A DNA stretch of 31,532 nt from JALQUL01 sp964556425 (lineage in GTDB: Bacteria; Pseudomonadota; Gammaproteobacteria; Burkholderiales; Burkholderiaceae_C). The stretch spans positions 1-31,532 of the forward strand of contig CAZKWC010000033.1 of NCBI GenBank assembly GCA_964556425.1, in the 5' to 3' direction. The translations under genes and the position numbers were made by a program. The notes beneath the pieces are model-generated. The model saw only the letters and a list, made by a program, of their open reading frames with translations. It ran no database searches and was not told the DNA's origin. Positions 1-7,216 of this stretch are shown one piece after another (within the stretch, counting starts at the first letter, position 1; every line of letters begins with the position of its first letter).

Positions 1-321
1 AAACAAACTGCCGAAAGTTTACGAGTAAGAGCGGGTGCCAGTTTAAAACCCAACAAAGCCGCTGCAGCACCAGGCCAACTCAATTGGTCCACTTCACTCA
101 ATGTGTGGCAAGAAGTGTTAGACACGCCCACTCGCACGGTGGCTGGTAATGAAGTCAAATCCAACTCAAGCCAAAAACCTTGGCTAGAATTAGGGCTTGG
201 CCTTTCACAAAAATTAAACGAAGCCAGCAGCTTAAACGCACAAGTGAATTTGCAAAACAGCTTATCTGGCACACAAAAAACTGGAGCGTCGATTCATTTG
301 GCTTACCAATTGAAATGGTGA
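1..321 (+). CDS. Autotransporter beta-barrel, C-terminal end (5' partial)
   Basis: The frame is open from base 1 to the TGA at 319-321 and encodes the last 106 residues of a larger protein whose start lies outside the window. The sequence closely parallels the C-terminus of the complete autotransporter at 26988-29579: both have a KQTAESLRVRAG segment, a KPWLELGLG strand, an NSLSG turn, and end in an aromatic-rich strand finishing in Lys-Trp. This is the end of an outer-membrane translocator barrel (type V secretion), and the terminal aromatic residue is what the BAM machinery recognises in this family. The matching DNA has diverged at many third positions, so it is an older paralogue and not a recent duplicate. 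An internal ATG at 103 is not a real start, because the homology continues upstream of it. What the passenger did cannot be seen. Confidence 0.88.
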   Translation, partial: KQTAESLRVRAGASLKPNKAAAAPGQLNWSTSLNVWQEVLDTPTRTVAGNEVKSNSSQKPWLELGLGLSQKLNEASSLNAQVNLQNSLSGTQKTGASIHLAYQLKW

Positions 322-387
322 TTAATTGAACACTAGACTTCGTCATTACTTTTAAAAATTGAATTTTTAGTAATTGACCATTTAGCT

Positions 388-432
388 AAAAAGCCCCCTT
401 GTTGAATAAGAATTAAAACAAGGGGGCTTTTT
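388..432 (+). terminator. Rho-independent terminator of the left autotransporter
   Basis: A perfect 16-bp inverted repeat (388-403 with 417-432) has a 13-nt loop. The core is GCCCCC/GGGGGC with flanking A and T runs, so it can terminate in both directions. It lies 66 bp after the stop of the upstream gene and is the strongest terminator seen in the window. Confidence 0.9.
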
Positions 433-827
433 ATTGAGAGTTTTAAATACTGCCCTTGTGTCAATCAATTCAAAATCCTAGGATAGCCATTAGTCTCGTG
501 CGAACTAAGGAGACAGTTTTTCGTTTACAAATCAAATCAAAAAGCAAATTTCAAAAAAATCAATGATCAACTCTAGCTATCAATAACTAGGCATTCCTAG
601 CCCACTATGCCCTCCATTTTTGATCCTTTTTGTCATTTCAACAGTTTTAAGCAACAATATCCGTTAAAGTGTTTGATTTTGATTTATCTACATAATCAGG
701 ATAATCAGGATTATCAGCACCGTTGCATATTGATTCAGCATACCCACTGTCAATAGTTTAAATGTCTTTGATGACCCATCTCAATCTTGATTGAGCCAAA
801 AAACCCAACCATCAACCGCGCTCCCTT
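433..827. other. Intergenic region without a convincing gene
   Basis: About 395 bp between the terminator and the exporter gene. It is AT-rich, with no reading frame having coding character and no tRNA-like fold noticed. It holds short palindromes around 474-481 and 588-601 and a small three-unit repeat at 692-718. The promoter of the downstream exporter gene should be here, but no convincing -35/-10 pair could be fixed. Confidence 0.5.
692..718 (+). repeat. Short 9-bp tandem repeat, three units
   Basis: Units ATAATCAGG (692-700), ATAATCAGG (701-709) and a third with two changes, ATTATCAGC (710-718). The array lies about 110 bp upstream of the exporter start. It could be a cluster of regulator half-sites or a chance low-complexity stretch. 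Confidence 0.5.
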
Positions 828-1712
828 ATGACCAGAACCAAAGCCAACTTTTTATTATTATTTGCCGCCTTTATTTGGGGAACCACTTTTGTTGCACAAC
901 AAAAAAGTCTTGCCGATGTAGGCCCTTTGGCTTTTACTGGTATACGATTTATTTTAGGAACTTTAATTGTTTTACCACTTGCTTTGAGGGAGATCAAACA
1001 GGCCCCAACAAATTTTGGTAAAGTCAACTGGTGGGCTTGTATTGGCTTAGGTGTTTTATTGTTTTTAGGTGCTAACAGCCAACAAATTGGCTTAAAAACG
1101 ACTACCGTTACCAATGCAGCTTTTATTACCGCTTTGTATGTGCCGGCAGTGCCTTTATTAGGCTGGTTGTTACTTAAACACAGGTCTCACTGGATGGTTA
1201 TTCCTGCTAGCCTTGGCTGTGTAATTGGCACCATCTTATTAAGCGGTGGCTCGATTAATGAGTGGCATACAGGCGACACTTGGGTTGCAGCTGGCGTATT
1301 GTGTTGGAGTGCTCATGTGGTGTATTTGGGTCTTATTGTGAATAAAACCCATCGCCCCATGACCATGGCTGTTACACAGTTTTTTACCTGTGGTCTGATT
1401 AGTTTGGGTTTTGCTGCTTTTTTTGAAGGTGATATTTTTAATGGCCTTGGTGTGGCTTGGTTTGAAATCTTTTATAGCGGTGTCATGTCTGTAGGTGTGG
1501 GTTATACCTTGCAATTAGTGGGGCAACGCTTTACCCATTCAAGTGATGCAGCCATTATCTTAAGTTCCGAAGCCTTGTTTGCGACCCTTGCAGGCATGAT
1601 TTTTTTAAACGAGCAACTGGCTATCGTCCAGTTGGCTGGCTGTTTTATTATTTTAGCCTGTGTGATTTGGGTGCAATTATTACCCGGAACCGAAATTACC
1701 AACCCAAAATAA
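828..1712 (+). CDS. DMT superfamily (EamA-type) inner-membrane transporter
   Basis: The 294-residue protein is almost entirely hydrophobic and suggests about ten transmembrane helices in two EamA halves. The opening matches the family: an N-terminal helix with FIWGTTFV, then FTGIRFILGTLIVLPLALRE, typical of the first EamA unit. The second half carries the usual SSEALFATLAGMIFLNEQL segment, where the conserved Glu of the last helices sits. Members of this family export metabolites such as amino acids, or take up small solutes; the substrate cannot be read from sequence. It is a single gene with a long leader, transcribed in the same direction as feoAB but separated from it by 72 bp holding a Fur-box-like site, so it is probably a separate unit. 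The ATG at 828 places the first helix correctly. Confidence 0.88.
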   Translation: MTRTKANFLLLFAAFIWGTTFVAQQKSLADVGPLAFTGIRFILGTLIVLPLALREIKQAPTNFGKVNWWACIGLGVLLFLGANSQQIGLKTTTVTNAAFITALYVPAVPLLGWLLLKHRSHWMVIPASLGCVIGTILLSGGSINEWHTGDTWVAAGVLCWSAHVVYLGLIVNKTHRPMTMAVTQFFTCGLISLGFAAFFEGDIFNGLGVAWFEIFYSGVMSVGVGYTLQLVGQRFTHSSDAAIILSSEALFATLAGMIFLNEQLAIVQLAGCFIILACVIWVQLLPGTEITNPK

Positions 1713-1737
1713 ATTATTCGTCAGATTTAAAAATATA

Positions 1738-1758
1738 AATGCGAATTATTCGCAAATA
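1738..1758. promoter_or_regulatory. Candidate Fur box upstream of feoAB
   Basis: A perfect 6-1-6 palindrome, GCGAAT-T-ATTCGC (1741-1753), has A/T flanks, giving an element of the form aatGCGAATTATTCGCaaat. This resembles known proteobacterial Fur boxes with GAAT/ATTC cores. A second related half-site, reading AATGAGAATTAATCC on the minus strand, sits at about 1760-1774, just before the feoA ATG at 1785. The position in front of ferrous-iron transport genes is what Fur control predicts. The palindrome is seen directly; binding by Fur is inferred. Confidence 0.65.
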
Positions 1759-1784
1759 GGATTAATTCTCATTTAAAATAAGCT

Positions 1785-2051
1785 ATGTTTTCAATTGTTA
1801 GCCCTATGACCTTAGATCAAGCCCCCTTACACCAATTATTTTGGATTAGCCATTTAAGCCATCCATCTAATCAGGAACAAACTGAACAATTGCGTCAATT
1901 AGAGGCGATTGGTTTTTTTCCACATGAACAAGTCATGGTGTTAAACAAAGGTCTTTTAAAGGGTGATGCAATGGTCATACGAGTAGGAGCCTCCACATTT
2001 GCCCTACGCCCATCCGAAGCCGCCATGGTGGTGGTTCAAGCACAAAATTAA
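1785..2051 (+). CDS. feoA: FeoA, ferrous iron transport accessory protein
   Basis: An 88-residue small cytosolic protein of the FeoA/SH3-like family. The middle part reads QLRQLEAIGFFPHEQVMVLNK, the usual FeoA pattern of a short helix, a Gly-Phe turn and the first beta strands. The C-terminal stretch with ALRPSEAAMVVV is the last strands of the fold. FeoA is thought to bind and modulate the cytosolic part of FeoB during GTP-driven Fe(II) uptake. The stop is only 10 bp before the feoB ATG, so the two are co-transcribed; no feoC follows feoB. A Fur-box-like palindrome lies about 30-45 bp upstream. An N-terminal extension of about 20 residues before the core is slightly longer than in minimal FeoA proteins. 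No clear ribosome binding site precedes the ATG. Confidence 0.9.
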   Translation: MFSIVSPMTLDQAPLHQLFWISHLSHPSNQEQTEQLRQLEAIGFFPHEQVMVLNKGLLKGDAMVIRVGASTFALRPSEAAMVVVQAQN

Positions 2052-2061
2052 GCCATCCATC

Positions 2062-3966
2062 ATGCATGAATCTATTATTACCCTTCATCCTACTGGCCCA
2101 TTAGTGGCCATGGTAGGCAACCCCAACAGTGGCAAAACTGCATTATTTAATTTATTAACCGGTAGCAGGCAAAAAGTAGCCAATTATGCTGGTGTCACTG
2201 TAGAGCGCAAAGAAGGCAGATTACCACTGTCAGAAAAAAGCTTTTTACGGGTTTTAGATCTGCCAGGTGTATATAGCCTCTACCCTCGCTCGCCCGATGA
2301 AAGAGTCACTTGTGATGTGTTGGCTGGCAAAGCCAAAGGTGAAAAAAAGCCAGACCTCATTATTTGTGTTTTAGATGCGACTAATTTAAGACGAAATTTA
2401 CGCCTCGTTTTAGCCGTCAAACGCATGGGATTACCCTGTGTAGTAGCCCTCAATATGATGGACATGGCGAAAGAGCGTGGTTTAAAAATTGATGTAGCAG
2501 CACTCTCAAAAGCCCTTGATTTACCAGTCATTGAAACCATTGCCATTAAAGGCAAGGGTGATACGGCATTAAAAGAATGGTTGGCTAATAATGATTGGCG
2601 ACAAATCAATGTTCAGCATTTTAATGCAGAAACAAACAGCGCTACTTCAGGCACAGATGATATCCAACAGCAAGATCAAATTAAAGTTCAAGCTATATTA
2701 AAAGAACTCTCGCTTGATCAAATTACACCGCATTTAACTAGCGACAAAATCGATCGCATTATTTTGAATCCATTGCTGGGACCGGTGCTGTTACTATTTA
2801 TTTTATTTTTTATTTTTCAAGCGGTTTTTTCATGGGCTGAATGGCCAATGAATTTAATTGAAAGCAGCTTTGCCTATATAGCTGAAGTTTTAACGGCTTT
2901 GTTACCCGACAATTGGATTCGAAGCTTATTAATTGATGGTATTGTGGCCGGTGCTGGTGGTGTGGTTATTTTTTTGCCGCAAATTTTAATTTTATTTTTC
3001 TTTATCTTGATATTGGAAGAAAGCGGTTATTTGCCACGCGCAGCTTATTTATTAGATAGGATTATGGGGTCTGTAGGTTTATCGGGCCGCTCTTTTATAC
3101 CTTTATTATCTAGTTTTGCTTGTGCAGTACCCGGTATTATGGCCGCCCGTACCATTAGCAATCAACGTGATCGATTGGTCACTATTTTAATTGCGCCGCT
3201 CATGACTTGTTCAGCGAGGCTACCAGTTTACACCTTATTAATTTCTGCCTTTATACCGGCTAAAAGATTAATGTTGGGCATTAACTTGCCGGGCTTGGTC
3301 ATGTTTATTCTGTATTTTGCTGGTATTGTGGGTGCCATGTTGGTGGCCTTGTTGTTAAAACTATTTACGTCTAATGGCCAACTTGTGAGGCCCCTCATGA
3401 TGGAACTACCCACCTACCATTGGCCTACTCTACGCAATGTGTCAATTGGCCTGTGGCAACGCGCCAGCATTTTTATGAAACGTGTAGGCGGTATTATTTT
3501 AATAATGACAATAGTCATATGGTTTTTAGCCAGCTATCCTAGTCCGCCAGAAGGTTTTACAGGCAACCCAATTACTCAAAGTTTTGCTGGTATGTTGGGC
3601 CACTACCTTGCCATTATTTTTGAACCCATTGGTTTTAACTGGCAAATTAGTGTGGCTTTAGTACCGGGCATGGCAGCACGTGAAGTGGTAGTAAGTGCTT
3701 TGGGCAGTGTTTATGCTTTGTCGGCAACAGGTGCCTCAACTGAACAACTACTTAGCCCTTTATTGGCTCAATCATGGAGTTTACCTACCGCATTATCGTT
3801 ATTAGCATGGTTTGTATTTGCACCACAGTGTTTATCTACTATAGCCATTACTAAACGCGAAACAGGTGGTTGGAAAATTCCCGCCATTATGTTGGCTTAT
3901 TTATTTGGTCTTGCCTATATTGCGGCCTTTATTACCTTTAAAGTGGCCAGTTATTATTTTGTGTAA
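2062..3966 (+). CDS. feoB: FeoB, ferrous iron transporter with GTPase domain
   Basis: A 634-residue inner-membrane Fe(II) transporter. The N-terminal G domain shows G1 GNPNSGKT at residues 19-26, G3 DLPGVYSL, G4 NMMD and a G5-like IKGKG. After a helical linker comes the polytopic part with two Gate-like repeats, the first around residues 343-365 (GRSFIPLLSSFACAVPG) and the second around VPGMAAREVVVSALGS. The length is shorter than the roughly 770 residues of E. coli FeoB, as in many bacteria lacking a long C-terminal extension. I chose the ATG at 2062, 10 bp after the feoA stop. An upstream in-frame ATG at 1999 would lie inside feoA and add a Trp- and Lys-rich tail absent from FeoB, so it was rejected. 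It is probably controlled with feoA by the Fur-like site upstream. Confidence 0.95.
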   Translation: MHESIITLHPTGPLVAMVGNPNSGKTALFNLLTGSRQKVANYAGVTVERKEGRLPLSEKSFLRVLDLPGVYSLYPRSPDERVTCDVLAGKAKGEKKPDLIICVLDATNLRRNLRLVLAVKRMGLPCVVALNMMDMAKERGLKIDVAALSKALDLPVIETIAIKGKGDTALKEWLANNDWRQINVQHFNAETNSATSGTDDIQQQDQIKVQAILKELSLDQITPHLTSDKIDRIILNPLLGPVLLLFILFFIFQAVFSWAEWPMNLIESSFAYIAEVLTALLPDNWIRSLLIDGIVAGAGGVVIFLPQILILFFFILILEESGYLPRAAYLLDRIMGSVGLSGRSFIPLLSSFACAVPGIMAARTISNQRDRLVTILIAPLMTCSARLPVYTLLISAFIPAKRLMLGINLPGLVMFILYFAGIVGAMLVALLLKLFTSNGQLVRPLMMELPTYHWPTLRNVSIGLWQRASIFMKRVGGIILIMTIVIWFLASYPSPPEGFTGNPITQSFAGMLGHYLAIIFEPIGFNWQISVALVPGMAAREVVVSALGSVYALSATGASTEQLLSPLLAQSWSLPTALSLLAWFVFAPQCLSTIAITKRETGGWKIPAIMLAYLFGLAYIAAFITFKVASYYFV

Positions 3967-4082
3967 ACCGTTTGGTTTGATCTAACTTTACATTAGCCTC
4001 TAGGCCTTAAAACCATAGAAAACAAAATGCATTGAATTTCCAGTAAACTAGAGTTTATTTTTAATTCAAGAGGTAGCTCATT

Positions 4083-4355
4083 ATGGCGCGTATGGTTCAA
4101 TGTATTAAGTTGGGTAAAGAGGCTGAAGGTTTAGATTTTGCTCCCTATCCAGGCGAGTTGGGCAAAAAAATCTGGGCAAGTGTGAGTAAAGAAGCTTGGG
4201 CTGCTTGGTTAAAACACCAAACTATGTTGGTCAATGAAAACCGCCTCAATTTAGCCGATTTACGTGCGAGGCAATATTTGGCTCGCCAAATGGAAGCGCA
4301 CTTTTTTGGTGGTGGTGCAGATGCTGCACAAGGTTATGTGCCACCAGCACAATAA
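4083..4355 (+). CDS. yggX: YggX-family Fe(II)-trafficking / oxidative damage protection protein
   Basis: A 90-residue small cytosolic protein with the hallmark YggX opening MARMVQCIKL, followed by EAEGLDFAPYPGELGKKIW and LVNENRLNLADLRARQYLARQMEAHFF. Family members protect Fe-S clusters from oxidants and are thought to take part in labile iron handling; E. coli YggX is also a SoxRS target. The conserved Cys near the N-terminus (Cys7) is present. A clear purine-rich ribosome binding site, AAGAGGT, lies 9 bp before the ATG, one of the few strong ones in the window. It sits just after feoAB but 116 bp away, and is followed by its own terminator at 4434-4480, so it is likely a single-gene unit. 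The neighbourhood with ferrous iron transport fits its role. Confidence 0.93.
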   Translation: MARMVQCIKLGKEAEGLDFAPYPGELGKKIWASVSKEAWAAWLKHQTMLVNENRLNLADLRARQYLARQMEAHFFGGGADAAQGYVPPAQ

Positions 4356-4433
4356 TATTAAAAAGTTTGGCTAGGCTAGCCAGCGCTTTACGGTCTAATT
4401 TTTGTAGTCTGTAAAGTTATTATAGGGTCACAC

Positions 4434-4480
4434 AACTCAATCCAAAAATGCTTCAATAGTATTTTGGGATTGAGTTTTTT
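4434..4480 (+). terminator. Rho-independent terminator after yggX
   Basis: Arms AACTCAATCC (4434-4443) and GGATTGAGTT (4467-4476) form a 10-bp stem, followed by a T run reaching 4480. It lies 79 bp after yggX and 24 bp before the next gene. Confidence 0.8.
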
Positions 4481-4503
4481 AGTGGTCTTTGTTCTAAAAA
4501 AAT

Positions 4504-6297
4504 ATGCAAATTCTTGATCTTACTTTTCAAAATAATCGCCATTTTTTGGAGCAGCTACTATTAAAACTGCATCACGCCATTAGCACCTCACAAAAATCAT
4601 TAATTTGGGTTGCTTATGCTAATGCTCCGCTTGTTTTAGACGCTTCAATTGTTAATTTAATTGCCTTGCCCAGCCCTGCTGCTCAACAACTCAAAAATAA
4701 AACATTAGACTTGGGTTTTCATCGGTTTTATATTCATTTACCCCAGCATCAGCAAGCTATTAGTTTTACCCTATGCATAGGCCCACTCGACAAAACTCTA
4801 GCTCAAATACAAAGCAGTTTTAATATTATTTTTGCCAACTCAGAGGTTCACGGTTGGAGCTCATTTACCGCTTCACAGCTGAGCCGTTTGTGCTTAGCTC
4901 CCGCAAACACTTCGCCTGCCCATAACACAGTTTTGCAGATGTCGATTTGCCACGAACAGCAGGCAACACAATTAAAACAAGCAGGATTTCAACTACTGCA
5001 AGAGCCAGACCAGGCTACTAGTTCGAACGACGGCATTTTTAGCCAGACAAACTCCCCTGTCACTTGGTTTTATCAACCCTTTTTTAAAGTCAAAGCTAAA
5101 ACGCCTGTTCTTAGTCGCCTTCATCTTAGCCAGTCGCCAAAAGTGGTTGTGGTAGGAGCTGGTTTATGTGGTGCTATTACGGCCTATTTATTAGCCCAGC
5201 AAGGGCTTCAAGTCACTGTTTTAGAAGCGGCAAAGCAGCTAGGTGCTGGAGCATCTGGTTTACCTGCTGGTTTAATTGTGGCGCAAAATAACGCAGGACC
5301 AGGCTTAGCCTACTTCACTAGGCAAGGGTTATGGGCTACCTGTCAATTGTTAGCACAATTGGGCTTAAAGCAAGGTCAAGATTTTGATTTAAGTGGAGTG
5401 CTTGAAAAAAAGTTAAGAGCCAATAAAAACCAAGAGAGTAACCACCCTATTCATGATTTGCAAGCTAAGCAACACTGGCACGAATTAGCGGGTTGGATAC
5501 AAGCACCTGTTCTTATTCAGGCTTGTTTAAACCATCCCAATATTCAAGTCAATTTTGAGCAAGAACTTCATAAAATTGAAGAAACAACTCTTAATGAAAA
5601 AATAAAATGGAAACTTTTAATTAATAATCAAGCACAATTAGAAGCAGATGCAGTCATTTTAACCAACTCTACTGGCATTAACAGCCTCCTACAAAACTCT
5701 GCCATTAACTGGAAACATGATGCATTTCAAGGTATTGCAGGACAAGTCACTTGGGCTCAATGGCCTAGCCCATTTCCAAATCTGCCAAGCAAGAGTTTAA
5801 AACCAGAGCCTGCCGTGTTGCCCTTGCACCCTGTCAATGGTTGGGGTCATTTATTACCGAAAGTACCAATTACCAACCAACAGAAAAATACTGCATTTTA
5901 TTGGCTAATAGGAGCTACTTACCAACCGTTAAATGATTTTAACTTACGCTCTCCCATTAAAGTTATCTTTCCCGAATCCCTTACAGAAAGCTCGCACCAG
6001 GCTAACTTTAACAAAATTCATGATTTATTAGGCCCAAAAACAGTCGAACATTTGCAAGCTAGCCTTCAAGTTCATCATCCATTATTAGCTTGGCAAGGCA
6101 TTCGCTGGGTGAGCCGAGATAGATACCCTATTGTGGGGCAAATAAAGCCTCAGCTTTATGTTTGTAGTGCCATGGGGTCTAGAGGTCTTAGCTTGGCTGC
6201 ACTGTGTGCGCAAAGCCTAGTTGACTCCCTATTAGGTCATGCCTTGCCCATCAGCCATTCTGACTTTAAAAGACTCCATCCATTGCGCTTTATATAA
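4504..6297 (+). CDS. mnmC: MnmC-like FAD-dependent tRNA U34 modification oxidoreductase
   Basis: The 597-residue protein has two parts. The C-terminal part starts at a Rossmann motif, VVVVGAGLCGA (Gly218-x-Gly220-xx-Gly223), continues with VTVLEAAKQLGAGASGLPAG (dinucleotide acidic end, then the MnmC-type GASG), and ends with QGIRWVSRDRYPIVGQI and GSRGLSLAALCAQSL. These match the FAD oxidoreductase domain of MnmC, which converts cmnm5(s2)U34 to nm5(s2)U34 in tRNA. The first about 190 residues align in layout with the second half of the MnmC methyltransferase domain, but I see no glycine-rich SAM loop and no DGF-type catalytic motif. The domain is shorter than usual, so the methylation step is probably lost or done by another protein. 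It starts 24 bp after the yggX terminator. Alternative: a related FAD amine oxidase of the same fold. Confidence 0.8.
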   Translation: MQILDLTFQNNRHFLEQLLLKLHHAISTSQKSLIWVAYANAPLVLDASIVNLIALPSPAAQQLKNKTLDLGFHRFYIHLPQHQQAISFTLCIGPLDKTLAQIQSSFNIIFANSEVHGWSSFTASQLSRLCLAPANTSPAHNTVLQMSICHEQQATQLKQAGFQLLQEPDQATSSNDGIFSQTNSPVTWFYQPFFKVKAKTPVLSRLHLSQSPKVVVVGAGLCGAITAYLLAQQGLQVTVLEAAKQLGAGASGLPAGLIVAQNNAGPGLAYFTRQGLWATCQLLAQLGLKQGQDFDLSGVLEKKLRANKNQESNHPIHDLQAKQHWHELAGWIQAPVLIQACLNHPNIQVNFEQELHKIEETTLNEKIKWKLLINNQAQLEADAVILTNSTGINSLLQNSAINWKHDAFQGIAGQVTWAQWPSPFPNLPSKSLKPEPAVLPLHPVNGWGHLLPKVPITNQQKNTAFYWLIGATYQPLNDFNLRSPIKVIFPESLTESSHQANFNKIHDLLGPKTVEHLQASLQVHHPLLAWQGIRWVSRDRYPIVGQIKPQLYVCSAMGSRGLSLAALCAQSLVDSLLGHALPISHSDFKRLHPLRFI

Positions 6298-6364
6298 AAA
6301 TTCATATAAGTAAACAAAAATAATGTAGTTTGCGAAATATACATATCTATATACATTAACTGCT

Positions 6365-7156
6365 ATGGAACTACTTGCTTATATTATTGCGGGCTTTGGA
6401 GTGGGCTTTATCGTTGGTTTAACCGGCGTTGGAGGCGGCTCTTTAATGACCCCTATTCTGATTTTTTTCTTTGGTATTAAGCCTCATTTGGCCATTGGTA
6501 CCGATTTGTTATTTGCCGCCATTACTAAAATGAGTGGTTCGGTACAATTAGCACGCAAACGTGAAATTGACTGGAAAATTGTTATTCAATTATCAATGGG
6601 CTCTGTGCCTGCCGTTTTGCTTACTTTATATGCCTTAAAACAAATGGGCTCGACCAGCCCAGAAGTACAGCATATGATGACCACCACCCTAGGTGTGGCT
6701 TTGGTATTAACTGCAATAGCCACTCTCTACAAAGCCGTTTTTGGTCAAAACAATCCCAAAACATTAGACGCTAATACTTTAGAAAAAGCCACATCTACCC
6801 GTTATCCTGTTTTACCTGTTTTATTCGGGGCATTTATTGGCTGTTTGGTGACTTTAACTTCGGTTGGGGCTGGCGCTATTGGCGTCTTGGTACTAATGCT
6901 TTTATACCCCTTATTGCCGCTTAGCCGAATTGTGGCAGCTGATATTGCACACGCAGTACCGCTCACACTAGTTGCCGGCTTAGGTCATGCTAGTTTAGGT
7001 TCAGTCGATTGGCTCATGTTGGCTAAATTATTGGCCGGATCTATTCCTGGAATATGGATTGGTAGCCATCTAATGATCAAAACGCCAGAGCGTGTGATTA
7101 GGTCGCTTTTATCGCTCTTATTGGCCTATGCCGGTGGCAAACTCTTGATGCTTTAA
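6365..7156 (+). CDS. TSUP (TauE/SafE) family permease, likely sulfate or sulfite transport
   Basis: A 263-residue membrane protein with the TSUP opening GFGVGFIVGLTGVGGGSLMTPILIF and a second half-repeat around residues 150-180 containing TLTSVGAGAIGVLVLM. Seven or eight transmembrane helices are suggested. TSUP proteins move sulfite, sulfate, sulfoacetate or other sulfur-containing anions. This gene sits 60 bp upstream of cysI, in the same direction as the whole sulfate-assimilation cluster. No CysTWA or SulP gene is seen in the window, so this is the best candidate for the sulfate entry step; export of excess sulfite is the alternative. The ATG at 6365 directly precedes the first helix; no Shine-Dalgarno-like sequence is present. 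Confidence 0.85.
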   Translation: MELLAYIIAGFGVGFIVGLTGVGGGSLMTPILIFFFGIKPHLAIGTDLLFAAITKMSGSVQLARKREIDWKIVIQLSMGSVPAVLLTLYALKQMGSTSPEVQHMMTTTLGVALVLTAIATLYKAVFGQNNPKTLDANTLEKATSTRYPVLPVLFGAFIGCLVTLTSVGAGAIGVLVLMLLYPLLPLSRIVAADIAHAVPLTLVAGLGHASLGSVDWLMLAKLLAGSIPGIWIGSHLMIKTPERVIRSLLSLLLAYAGGKLLML

Positions 7157-7216
7157 ATCCAACTAGCCTGCACCCATCAGACTCCTTATTTAATTATTAA
7201 TTTATAAAAAAGTATC

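Noticed and set aside
474..601. CCTAGG-type palindromes upstream of the DMT gene as an operator
   Set aside because: The arms are only 4-5 bp and scattered; likely chance in AT-rich DNA.
1999..2061. Longer feoB start inside feoA
   Set aside because: Would add 21 residues rich in Trp and Lys that do not belong to FeoB, and overlap feoA; the ATG at 2062 gives the normal G-domain start.
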